Part shown: piece after piece, positions 10,898 to 19,204 of the stretch
How positions within the stretch are numbered: the first letter of the stretch is position 1
Layout: each line of letters opens with the position of its first letter
Source of the DNA: Gemmatimonadota bacterium
GTDB taxonomy: Bacteria > Gemmatimonadota > Gemmatimonadetes > Longimicrobiales > Longimicrobiaceae
Direction: 5' to 3'
DNA length: 64,000 nt
Assembly: GCA_028287185.1 (NCBI GenBank)
Contig: JAQBQD010000033.1
Coordinates: 1 to 64,000, forward strand
The notes under the pieces: model-generated
What the model saw: only the letters and a program-made list of their open reading frames with translations
The model's database searches: none
What the model was told of the DNA's origin: nothing
Made by a program: the position numbers and the translations under genes

Positions 10898-11836
10898 ATG
10901 ACCACCGGCGGCAAGGGCGGCGCGGCGTCTCCTGTTCCCGCCAGGGAGGCCGACGACGGGGCGGACGCTCCGCGCCGGGGGCGCATCGGCCGCCTGCTGT
11001 CGCATCTCCCGTCCTCGCTCCGGCGGCGCCTGCACCTGCCGGAAGACGCCTCCGGCTCGCCCGCCCTTCCGCATCCCGCGACGCTGCACGAGCACCAGCG
11101 GCGCATCATCGAAGGCGTGCTGCGGCTGGACGAGGCGCGCGTCTGGGACATCATGACGCCGCGGGTGGACGTCTTCGCGTGGCCGGCGCGCCTGGCGCTG
11201 GCCGAGATCGCCGTGGAGCTGCACTCCGTGCGCTACTCGCGCGTGCCCGTGTACGGCGCGTCCGTGGACGACGTGGTGGGCGTGCTGTACGTGCGCGACG
11301 CGTACCAGGCGCTCGTGTCGGGACAGCGCGACGTCACACTGGGCGAGATCGCGCGGGAGGCGCTGCTGGTGCCCGGGAGCGTCTCGCTCTCGCGCCTCTT
11401 GCGCGACTTCCAGACGCGCCGCATCCACATGGGGGTCGTGATCGACGAGTACGGGGGCACGGACGGGCTGGTGACGCTGGAGGACATCCTGGAGGAGCTC
11501 GTGGGCGACATCGTGGACGAGACGGACGAGATCGAGCAGCCGGTGGTGCGCGTGTCCCGCAACGAGGCGCTGGTGGAGGGGTGGGCCGACCTGCGCGAGA
11601 TCAACCACCGCTTCAACACCACCTTTCCCCAGCTGGAGCACCGCTCGTTCAACGGCTGGGTGCTGGACGAGCTGGGCCACGTTCCCCGCCCGGGCGAGGA
11701 GCTGCTGCGGGAGGGCGTGCGCATCCACGTCCTCGAAGCCTCGGACACGCAGGTGGTCCGCGCCCGCCTCACCCGCCCCCACGCGGGCGGCGGCGTGAAC
11801 ACGGGCGCTTCCGCGGGGGCGGCCGACGATGAGTGA
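10898..11836 (+). CDS. CorC/HlyC-type CBS-domain protein
   Basis: A 312-residue protein with a tandem CBS pair (about 75-195, with the diagnostic DIMTPRVDV, YSRVPVYGASVDDVVGVLYVRD and VIDEYGGTDGLVTLEDILEELVGDI). A C-terminal transporter-associated CorC_HlyC domain (about 205-290) follows. The membrane CNNM domain of full-length hemolysin-C/CorB proteins is absent, so this is the soluble CorC form, linked to Mg2+/Co2+ efflux. The gene overlaps the dehydratase gene by 8 nt. Confidence 0.9.
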   Translation: MTTGGKGGAASPVPAREADDGADAPRRGRIGRLLSHLPSSLRRRLHLPEDASGSPALPHPATLHEHQRRIIEGVLRLDEARVWDIMTPRVDVFAWPARLALAEIAVELHSVRYSRVPVYGASVDDVVGVLYVRDAYQALVSGQRDVTLGEIAREALLVPGSVSLSRLLRDFQTRRIHMGVVIDEYGGTDGLVTLEDILEELVGDIVDETDEIEQPVVRVSRNEALVEGWADLREINHRFNTTFPQLEHRSFNGWVLDELGHVPRPGEELLREGVRIHVLEASDTQVVRARLTRPHAGGGVNTGASAGAADDE

Positions 11837-12800
11837 GGCGGCGTTCCCGACGATCGACGACGTCCGCGCCGCGGCCGAGCGCCTGCACGGAGTGGCGGAG
11901 CGCACCCCGTTCTTCCGCTCGGACGCGCTCTCCGCGGCGGCGGGCGTGGAGGTGTGGATCAAGGACGAGGGGCGCCAGCGATCGGGCTCGTTCAAGCTGC
12001 GCGGCGCCTACAACGCCGTCGCGCTGCTGGCGGATGGGGAGCGGAAGCGCGGCCTGGTCACCGCCTCCGCCGGCAACCACGGGCTGGGGGTCGCCATCGC
12101 GTCGCGCCTGCTGGGCGCGCGGGCGGCGATCTACGTGCCCGCCTCCGCGCCGGCGGTGAAGCGGGAGCGGATCGCGGCGGAGGGCGCGGAGCTGCGGCTG
12201 GTGGACGGGACGTACGACGAGGCGCACGCGGAGGCGGAACGGGAGGCGGAGCGCTCCGGCCGCTATTTCGTGCACGCGTTCAGCGACCCGCGCGTGGTGG
12301 CCGGCTCGGGAACGGTGGGGCTGGAGATCATCGCCGACCTGCCGGACGTCGCCGTCCTCGTCGTTCCCGTGGGCGGCGGCGGGCTGATCGGGGGTATCGG
12401 CACGGCGGCGCGGGCGCTGGTGCCGGGGGCGACCGTCCTGGGCGCGCAGTCGGTGCAGACGTCGGCGATGCACGCGTCGCTGGCGGCGGGTCGAGTGGTG
12501 GCGCCGGCGATGGGGGAGACGCTGTGCGACGGGCTGTGGGGCGAGACGGACGCGCGCAGCCTGGCGCTGGCCCGGCGCGTGGTGGACGGCGTGGCGCTGG
12601 TGAGCGAGGCGTCCGTGGCGCGCGCCATCCGCCTGCTGCACCGGGAGCACGGCATCCGCGCCGAGGGCTCGGCGGCCGTGGGCGTGGCGGCGATCCTGGA
12701 AGGCGCGATGGCCGGTCTCTCCGGACCCGTGGCCGTGGTGGTGAGCGGATCGAACATCGACGGCACGCGGCTCGCAAGAGTACTCGAAGGGAGCGATTGA
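11829..12800 (+). CDS. PLP-dependent threonine/serine dehydratase-like protein
   Basis: A 323-residue fold-type II PLP enzyme. Lys56 in GSFKLRGAYNA is the expected Schiff-base lysine. TASAGNHGLGVA binds substrate carboxylate, and GGGGLIGG binds the cofactor phosphate. The C-terminal ACT-like regulatory domain of biosynthetic IlvA is missing, so this is the short catabolic threonine dehydratase or serine racemase type. It would convert threonine to 2-oxobutanoate and/or serine to pyruvate. It overlaps the upstream CorC gene and abuts the next gene. Confidence 0.88.
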   Translation: MSEAAFPTIDDVRAAAERLHGVAERTPFFRSDALSAAAGVEVWIKDEGRQRSGSFKLRGAYNAVALLADGERKRGLVTASAGNHGLGVAIASRLLGARAAIYVPASAPAVKRERIAAEGAELRLVDGTYDEAHAEAEREAERSGRYFVHAFSDPRVVAGSGTVGLEIIADLPDVAVLVVPVGGGGLIGGIGTAARALVPGATVLGAQSVQTSAMHASLAAGRVVAPAMGETLCDGLWGETDARSLALARRVVDGVALVSEASVARAIRLLHREHGIRAEGSAAVGVAAILEGAMAGLSGPVAVVVSGSNIDGTRLARVLEGSD

Positions 12801-13394
12801 GTGGCGACGATCTTGCCGTTCGCGGGGCTGTGGCCCCGCATCCACCCCACGGCCTTCGTGGCGCCGACGGCCACGATCATCGGCAACGTGACGGTGGGCG
12901 AGGAGGCGAGCATCTGGTTCGGCGCCGTGATCCGCGGCGACGAGCCCGACCACGTGATCCAGGTGGGCGCGCGCACCAGCATCCAGGACAACGTGGTGCT
13001 GCACGTGAGCGACCGCGGGCCGACGATCATCGGCAGCGACTGCACGGTGGGCCACGGCGCGGTGCTGGAGAGCTGCACGGTGGGCGACGGGGCCCTGATC
13101 GGCATGAACGCCGTGGTCCTGCAGCGCGCCACCATCGGCGAGGGTGCGCTGATCGCGGCGGGCGCCACGGTGGCCGAGGGCGCGCAGATCCCGCCGCGGC
13201 ACCTGGCCGCGGGCGTGCCGGCCAAGGTGAAGAAGGAGCTGGAGGGATCGTCCGCCGGCTGGGTGGGCAAGGGCGGCGCGCACTACGTCCGGCTGTCGCG
13301 CGAGTACCTCCGCGCGGGCATCGGCCGGGTGGACGAAGTGGACGGAACGGCGCATGTCAAGGACATCCACGAATCCACCTCGGCCGAAGCGTAG
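12801..13394 (+). CDS. Gamma-carbonic-anhydrase-like left-handed beta-helix protein, one zinc ligand replaced
   Basis: A 197-residue hexapeptide-repeat protein of the YrdA/PaaY/gamma-CA family. The trimeric beta-helix normally binds metal through three histidines. His68 (VVLHVSD) and His85 (VGHGAV) match the first two. The third, five residues after His85, is Glu90 in VLESC where relatives have His in a LHGC segment. Loss of a ligand suggests a different metal site or a structural role. Translation starts at GTG 12801, directly after the previous stop. The C-terminal 45 residues extend past the helix. Confidence 0.88.
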   Translation: MATILPFAGLWPRIHPTAFVAPTATIIGNVTVGEEASIWFGAVIRGDEPDHVIQVGARTSIQDNVVLHVSDRGPTIIGSDCTVGHGAVLESCTVGDGALIGMNAVVLQRATIGEGALIAAGATVAEGAQIPPRHLAAGVPAKVKKELEGSSAGWVGKGGAHYVRLSREYLRAGIGRVDEVDGTAHVKDIHESTSAEA

Positions 13395-13739
13395 CCGGTC
13401 TGCCTGGGCGCGACGTGACGTGACTCCGGGCGAACGCGCCGGTAGTTCGCGGGGCGAGTCGCAGGTCCATCGAGAAGCGGGTGAAGCTGTCGAATCCGTC
13501 AGAATCCACATCTGCCGGGACTGTCCTTTATCTTGATGTCCGGCGCGCGGCCCGAGGACGAGGCGGCCCGAGAGTCCGAGGGGCAGCCGAACGTGGGTTG
13601 AAAGCTGCGAACATGGACCGATGACGCGGTTGCTGTGATCTGCGGCGAGACGCGGATGGCGGGCGGAGACGGGGGCCTGGCGGCGGGGAACGCGGGCGGC
13701 AGCCGGGCAAGGGGACGCGAGGGCCTACCAAGGGGTGAG
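13395..13739. other. Intergenic region with a possible promoter
   Basis: No gene is seen. A TTATCT hexamer at 13528-13533 matches the -10 seen at 10293, with only a weak TCCACA 17 nt before it. It would give a leader of about 200 nt for the aminopeptidase gene. Confidence 0.4.
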
Positions 13740-14774
13740 ATGACGGAAGAGATCCTGCGCACGCTCTGCGAGCTTCCCGGGCCCACGGGCCAGGAGGACG
13801 CGGTGCTGGACTGGGTGGAGAACGAGTGGGCGGGGCGCGGGGAGGTGTCGCGCACGCGGGTGGGCAACCTGCTGCTGCACCTGCCCGGCCCCGGCCCGCG
13901 CGTGCTGATCGCGGCGCACGCGGACGAGCTGTCGCTGATCGTGCGCTCGGTGACGCCCGACGGCTTTCTGCGCGTGCTGCCCGGCGAGCGCGACACCTTC
14001 ACCCTGCCCTACTTTCCCGGCTCGCCGCTGCGCGTGCTGGCGGAGGGTGGCGCGGTGAGCGGCATGTTCGCCACCACCACGGGCCACGCGCTCACCCCCG
14101 AGCAGCGCGAGCGCACGAAGCTGACGTGGGACGACGTGTTCGTGGACGTGGGGATGACGGCGGACGAGGTGGCGGCCGCCGGCATCCGCGTGGGCACGCG
14201 CATGGTGTGGGACACGGGCGTGCGCCGCGTGGGACGCCTGCTGGTGGGCAAGGCGATGGACGACCGCCTGGGCGTGGCCGTCCTGGTGGCCCTGGCCCGC
14301 CGGCTGGACGTGGCGAAGCTGCGCTTCGACGTGACGCTGGCGCTCACGGTGCAGGAGGAGATCGGGATGGTGGGCGTGGCGAGCATCGTGCGCGAGGGGC
14401 GCGACTTCGACATCGGCTTCGTGGTGGACAACGGCCTGGCGGGCGACATCCCCACCGTCTCGCACGGCCACGTGCCCGTGCGGCTGGGCGGCGGCCCCAC
14501 GCTGGTGCACCGCGACTCGTCCGCCCACTACTCCCGCCGCCTGATCCAGGAGCTGCGCGCCACGGCGGCGGAGATCGGCGTGCCCGTGCAGGACATGGTG
14601 CTGTACCACTACACGTCCGACGCGGCGCACCTGATCCGCCAGGGGATGGAGACGCTGCTCGTCGCGCCGCCCATCCGCTACTCGCACTCGCCGTTCGAGG
14701 CCGTGGACCCCGCCGACGTGGAGTCCACGGTGCGCCTGTTCGACGCCTACCTGACGCGCGGCGCGGAGGCGTAG
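13740..14774 (+). CDS. M42-family metallo-aminopeptidase
   Basis: A 344-residue cytoplasmic co-catalytic peptidase (FrvX/glutamyl aminopeptidase, TET type) that trims N-terminal residues from peptides. The metal and catalytic residues are in order: HADE (AAHADELSLIV), the bridging Asp in AMDDRLG, the catalytic Glu pair in QEEIGMVG, VVDNGLAG, and the terminal His in RYSHSPFE. ATG 13740 is preferred over the upstream in-frame ATG at 13635 because an AGGGGTGAG ribosome-binding site lies directly before it. It ends 3 nt before thiO. Confidence 0.9.
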   Translation: MTEEILRTLCELPGPTGQEDAVLDWVENEWAGRGEVSRTRVGNLLLHLPGPGPRVLIAAHADELSLIVRSVTPDGFLRVLPGERDTFTLPYFPGSPLRVLAEGGAVSGMFATTTGHALTPEQRERTKLTWDDVFVDVGMTADEVAAAGIRVGTRMVWDTGVRRVGRLLVGKAMDDRLGVAVLVALARRLDVAKLRFDVTLALTVQEEIGMVGVASIVREGRDFDIGFVVDNGLAGDIPTVSHGHVPVRLGGGPTLVHRDSSAHYSRRLIQELRATAAEIGVPVQDMVLYHYTSDAAHLIRQGMETLLVAPPIRYSHSPFEAVDPADVESTVRLFDAYLTRGAEA

Positions 14775-14777
14775 CGG

Positions 14778-15908
14778 GTGGCGTTCGGCGGACGTACGGG
14801 CGGGGCGGCGGTGGACGTGGTGGTGGTGGGCGGCGGCGTGATCGGCTGCGCCGTGGCGCGGAAGGCGGCGCTGGGCGGGCTTTCCGTCGTGGTCGTCGAG
14901 CGTGGGCGGCCGGGCGCGGAGGCGTCGTCCGCCGCTGCCGGCATGCTGTCGCCGCTGGCCGAGGCCAACGAGCCGGGCGCCTTCCTGGACCTGCTGCTGC
15001 GCGCACGGGCGGAGTATCCGGATTTCGTCGACGCGCTGCGCAGCGAGACGGGCGCGGACGTGGCCTACAGCGGCGCGGGCACGCTGTACGTGGCGCTTCG
15101 GGAGGAGGACGAGGCGGAGCTGGAGGAGCGCCTGCACTGGCAGTCGGCCGCCGGGCTGGGGGTGGAGCGGCTGACGGCGGACGAGGCGCGCGCGTTGGAG
15201 CCCGCGCTGTCGCCGCACGTGCGCTGGGCGCTGCGTTTCGCGGGCGACCACCAGGTGGACAACCGCCGCCTGGCGCTGGCGCTGTGGTCCGCCGCGGCGC
15301 GGGCCGGCGCGGAGTTCCGCCTGGGATGCGACGTGGCGTCCGTGCTCCGCGAGGGCGACCGCGTCGCGGGCGTGGAGCTGGCGGGCGGCGAGCGGATCGC
15401 GGCGGAGGCGGTGGTGCTGGCGGGGGGATGCTGGGCGGGACGGCTGAGCGGCCTGCCGCGGCCGCTGCCGGTGGAGCCGGTGATGGGGCAGCTCGTGTCC
15501 GTGGAGACGCTGCCGCCCACCTTCCGCCACGTGGTCGATTCGCCGCGCTGCTACCTGGTCCCGCGCGCGGACGGGCGGCTGATCGTGGGGGCGACGGCGG
15601 AGCGCGTGGGGTATCGCAGGGCCGTGACGCCGGCGGGGGTGATGCGCCTGCTGGCCGGCGCGCTGGAGATCGCCCCGTCGCTGGCCGACGCGCCGCTGGC
15701 GGAGACGTGGTCCGGGCTGCGGCCGGGAACGCCGGACGGGCTGCCGATCCTTGGCCGCGATCCCGACCTCTCCAACCTGCTGTACGCCACCGGCCACTTC
15801 CGCAACGGCATCCTGCTCGCGCCCATCACCGGCGAGATCGTGGGCGCGCTTCTGCTGGGTGAGGATGCGGCGGTGGACCTCGCGCCGTTCGCCATCGACC
15901 GGTTCTGA
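14778..15908 (+). CDS. thiO: Glycine oxidase ThiO
   Basis: A 376-residue FAD-dependent amine oxidase of the DAO family. The dinucleotide-binding motif VVVVGGGVIGCAVARKAA is at about 16-33. GAEASSAAAGMLSPLAEA is the second FAD contact typical of ThiO, and the C-terminal segment YATGHFRNGILLAPITGEIV is diagnostic of glycine oxidases. ThiO makes iminoglycine for the thiamin thiazole ring. No other thi genes are nearby, so a role in amino-acid catabolism remains possible. It starts at GTG 14778, 3 nt after the peptidase stop, probably co-transcribed. Confidence 0.88.
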   Translation: MAFGGRTGGAAVDVVVVGGGVIGCAVARKAALGGLSVVVVERGRPGAEASSAAAGMLSPLAEANEPGAFLDLLLRARAEYPDFVDALRSETGADVAYSGAGTLYVALREEDEAELEERLHWQSAAGLGVERLTADEARALEPALSPHVRWALRFAGDHQVDNRRLALALWSAAARAGAEFRLGCDVASVLREGDRVAGVELAGGERIAAEAVVLAGGCWAGRLSGLPRPLPVEPVMGQLVSVETLPPTFRHVVDSPRCYLVPRADGRLIVGATAERVGYRRAVTPAGVMRLLAGALEIAPSLADAPLAETWSGLRPGTPDGLPILGRDPDLSNLLYATGHFRNGILLAPITGEIVGALLLGEDAAVDLAPFAIDRF

Positions 15909-16155
15909 CGATCGCCGGCTTCGCCTCCGGCACCTCCGACGTCGCGCGCATTGGTTCTCGATGACGAGAGTCCGCCGGGTCGACGACCGGTGAAGATCGA
16001 ATCCCACGGATCGCACGCTTCCGACGTCGACTGACGCAGGCGCTGGAGAGCCAGTCATCGCGAGCGCGCCGCATCCGTATCGACCGACGGACGAGGCAAC
16101 GTCAGGGATGCGTCAGGGACGTCATACGCGGGGACGAGGCAGCGTTGTGACGGGC

Positions 16156-17625
16156 ATGAGAGCGAATCCATCGATCCGACGAATCGCCGCCGCCGTCGTG
16201 GTGGGCATGGGGACGTGCACCGCGGCCGGCCTCCACGCGCAGGCGGCGCTCGCCGATGTGCAGGCCGGGCAGACCGTGGAGCGCATCGTGTCGCCCTCGG
16301 ACACGGCGCAGAGGTACGCCGTGTACCTGCCGCCGGGATATTCGCGCGAACGCGAGTGGCCCATCCTGTTCGCGATGGACCCGCGCGGGCGGGCGATGGC
16401 GCCGCTGCGGCTGTTCCGGCCGGCGGCGGAGCGGCTGGGGTGGATCATCGTGAGCTCGTACAACTCGGCGAGCGACGAGAAGGTGAGCCCCAACGCGGCG
16501 GCGCTGGGCGCGATGGTGGACGACGTGCAGCGGGGCCTTTCGATCGACGGGCGGCGGCTGTACCTGGCGGGGTTCTCGGGCACGGCGCGCGAGTCGTGGT
16601 TCTTCGCGGCGCGGCTGCCGGACCACGTGGCGGGCATCATCGGCTTCGGCGCCGGCACCCCGGACGAGAGCCCGTTCCTGCGCATGCGCGCCGGCGAGAA
16701 GCCGGGCTTCGCATTCTTCGGGGGGGCGGGCGACGCGGACTTCAACCACGACGAGGTGCGCGCGCTGGACCTGCGCCTGGACGGCACGCCGCTCGCGCAC
16801 CGCACAGCCGGCTATCCCGGACCCCACTCGTGGGCGCCCGAGCCGGTGGCGACGGAGGCGATGGAGTGGATGGAGGTGCAGGCCGTGAAGCGCGGCCTGG
16901 CCCAGCGCTCCGCCGCCTGGCAGGACTCCATGCTGGCCGAGGCCACCGCCCGCGCCGCCGCCAGGGAAGCGGCGGAAGACCGCACCGGGGCGCTGGTGCG
17001 GTACCGCGGCATCGTCGCCGACTTCGACGGCCTGCGCGACGCATCGGCCGCGAAGGCGAAGGTGGCGGCGCTCTCGGCCGACCGTGACGTGCGCGACGAG
17101 CTGGCGCGGGCGGCGCACCTGGCCACCCGCGACAGCGCCCTCGCCGCGCACCACCACGCGGTGTTCGAGGCGCTGGCCGGCACCGCCCGTCCTCCGTCGA
17201 CATCGGCGCTCGTCCGCGACCTAGGGATCGAGGCGTTGAAGCGGGACGCGCTGCGGACGGACGACACGCTCGCGGCGCTCTCCGCCCGGCGCCTGCTGCA
17301 GAGCCTGCTCGCGTACACCACCTTCTACGGCCCGCGCGGATACCTGGACAACGGCGACGCGCCCCGCGCGCTGCTGCTCCTTTCCGCGGCGCGCGCGATC
17401 GCCTCTGACGACCCGGAGGTCTGCTACGCCACCGCCACCACGCAGGTGAAGCTGGCGCACGCGGACGATGCGTTCACCGCGCTGGAGTGCCTGGTGGCCC
17501 ACCCCGTCGATCCGGCGTTCCTGGAGCGCGACCCCGACCTGGCGCCGCTCCGCGCCGACGCCCGCTTCTCCGCCCTGCTCGCCCGCATCCGCGCCGCCGC
17601 GCAACCGGCCGCTCCCGCGCCGTAG
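16156..17625 (+). CDS. Exported alpha/beta-hydrolase with C-terminal helical-repeat domain
   Basis: A 489-residue exported protein with a signal peptide (about 1-29, ending HAQA). Residues 40-230 form an esterase-like alpha/beta-hydrolase domain: YAVYLPPGYSREREWPILFAMDPRG is the start seen in PHB-depolymerase/feruloyl-esterase-like proteins. Nucleophile candidate Ser141 sits in GFSGT rather than GxSxG; Asp193 or Asp195 and His224 (GPHSW) complete a plausible triad. Residues 235-480 are alanine-rich helices resembling TPR repeats, ending DLAPLRADARFSALLARI. I do not recognise the substrate. ATG 16156 begins the signal peptide; an upstream ATG at 16108 would add 16 residues. Confidence 0.75.
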   Translation: MRANPSIRRIAAAVVVGMGTCTAAGLHAQAALADVQAGQTVERIVSPSDTAQRYAVYLPPGYSREREWPILFAMDPRGRAMAPLRLFRPAAERLGWIIVSSYNSASDEKVSPNAAALGAMVDDVQRGLSIDGRRLYLAGFSGTARESWFFAARLPDHVAGIIGFGAGTPDESPFLRMRAGEKPGFAFFGGAGDADFNHDEVRALDLRLDGTPLAHRTAGYPGPHSWAPEPVATEAMEWMEVQAVKRGLAQRSAAWQDSMLAEATARAAAREAAEDRTGALVRYRGIVADFDGLRDASAAKAKVAALSADRDVRDELARAAHLATRDSALAAHHHAVFEALAGTARPPSTSALVRDLGIEALKRDALRTDDTLAALSARRLLQSLLAYTTFYGPRGYLDNGDAPRALLLLSAARAIASDDPEVCYATATTQVKLAHADDAFTALECLVAHPVDPAFLERDPDLAPLRADARFSALLARIRAAAQPAAPAP

Positions 17626-17807
17626 CCGGGCGCGGCGCCGGCTCCCCCGGGCTCCACGCCCGCCGGGACGGCGCACGATCCGCTGGAGAATCGGCTCGCC
17701 GGGGCGTATCTTCTCCTCCGCGGCCCTCGCCGGACCTGGCCTGCTCTCCCATCGTCCGGCTCGCCTTTCGCCGCTCCTTCCGCCGACCCGATGGCGTCCA
17801 TCGACCC

Positions 17808-18956
17808 ATGATCCCCAACCGGATGCGCGTCGCCGTGCAGGCGCTTGCATTGTGCGTGTTGGCGGGCGCCTGCCAGACGGTGCGCACCACGCCGCCGCGG
17901 CGCGCGCCCATCCCCTGCGACGGGGCGTGCGGGGACACGGTGTCGGTGCAGTTCCTGGGCGTGGCGGGATTCGTGATCCGGCACGGCGGGGACGCGGTGC
18001 TGACCGGGCCGCTCTTCACCACGCCCGGCCTGCCGCGGGTGGCGCTGGCGGGTGCGTTCCGGAGCGACACGGCGTTCGTGCGCAGGCGGATGACCGAGAT
18101 GCACGTGGACACGTCCGGCATCTCGGCCGTGCTGGTGGGGCACGCGCACTACGACCACCTGCTGGACGTGCCGTACGTGGCCCGCCGCTTCACACCCAGG
18201 GCGCGCGTGTACGGCAACCGCGCCATGGTGAACCAGCTTCCGGACGCGGACCTGCAGCGCCGCTTCTTCATCGTGGAGGACTTTGCGGCCACGCAGGACG
18301 GGGGCGGGCGCTGGATCTATCCCAAGACGGACACGCTGTTCCGCGGCCCGCGCCCGGTGAGCGCGGCCGACAGCAGCGTGCGCTTCCTGGCCGTGGCCGC
18401 CGTGCACCCGGCGCACCTCGTCAAGTGGATCCACGCGTTCGGCGGCGGGTCGGAGAAGCGCACCGTGGCGCCGCAGACGGCGTTCGACTGGCGCGAGGGG
18501 CGCGTGTTCGCGTTCGTGGTGGAGTTCCTGGACCCCGCCAGCCGCCGCGTGCTGTTCCGCGTGCACTTCACGGATGCGCCGTCGTGGCCGGGCGCGGGCT
18601 TCCCGCCGCGGTGGGTGGGCGGGGCGGGCACGTACGACCTGGCGCTCACCTGCGTGGGCACCTTCGACCAGGTGCCGGGCCAGGACATCCCCGGCTCGTT
18701 CCTGCGCTACACCTGGCCGCGGCACGTCGTCCTGGGCCACTGGGAGGACTTCTTCGTGCGGCAGGAGAAGCCATGGCACGCCATCCCCCTGCTGAAGGTG
18801 GACGAGTACCGGCGCCGCGTGGTGCGCACCCTGGGCGACAGCACCGCCTACACCCTGCCCGCCCCGGGCGACGAGGTGCGCCTGTGCGGCTGCACCACCG
18901 GCCCCGGCCGCCCGGTTCCGCCTCAACAGGCCCCGACTCCGCCCGCCCCCCGTTAG
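17808..18956 (+). CDS. Metallo-beta-lactamase-fold lipoprotein
   Basis: A 382-residue predicted lipoprotein, lipobox LAGAC (Cys22). The mature part is a metallo-beta-lactamase fold with the dinuclear motif GHAHYDHLLD (His112, His114, Asp116, His117). A later histidine is in AVHPAHLVKW, and GHWEDFF near the C-terminus contributes another conserved position. It resembles UlaG/L-ascorbate-lactonase-like proteins, which often act on phosphoesters or lactones, but lipid anchoring puts this one in the envelope. Substrate unknown. Monocistronic; a 247-nt gap follows with no gene. Confidence 0.8.
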   Translation: MIPNRMRVAVQALALCVLAGACQTVRTTPPRRAPIPCDGACGDTVSVQFLGVAGFVIRHGGDAVLTGPLFTTPGLPRVALAGAFRSDTAFVRRRMTEMHVDTSGISAVLVGHAHYDHLLDVPYVARRFTPRARVYGNRAMVNQLPDADLQRRFFIVEDFAATQDGGGRWIYPKTDTLFRGPRPVSAADSSVRFLAVAAVHPAHLVKWIHAFGGGSEKRTVAPQTAFDWREGRVFAFVVEFLDPASRRVLFRVHFTDAPSWPGAGFPPRWVGGAGTYDLALTCVGTFDQVPGQDIPGSFLRYTWPRHVVLGHWEDFFVRQEKPWHAIPLLKVDEYRRRVVRTLGDSTAYTLPAPGDEVRLCGCTTGPGRPVPPQQAPTPPAPR

Positions 18957-19204
18957 AAAGGACGGGGAGACGCGGACGGTCGATCCACCGCGGCGGTTCG
19001 ACGTCGGCTCCTTTCCAGACCCGTCCGGGCATCGTCCGACGTGTGGCCCGATCGGCCGGACGGGAGAAGAACGGCGGCGGTCGAGCCCGATGACCGTCCC
19101 CGGAAGGTGAGCCAGGCCCCACGACTGGCGCGAGAAGCGCGGTACGATTATCGTTCGAAAAAGGATGCTCTCCGCCCGGCCCCGCTCGTCTCTCCCGCGG
19201 TACC

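Noticed and set aside
13536-13601. A 21-codon leader peptide starting just after the TTATCT hexamer
   Set aside because: No conserved features, no regulatory codons and a weak promoter; likely chance.
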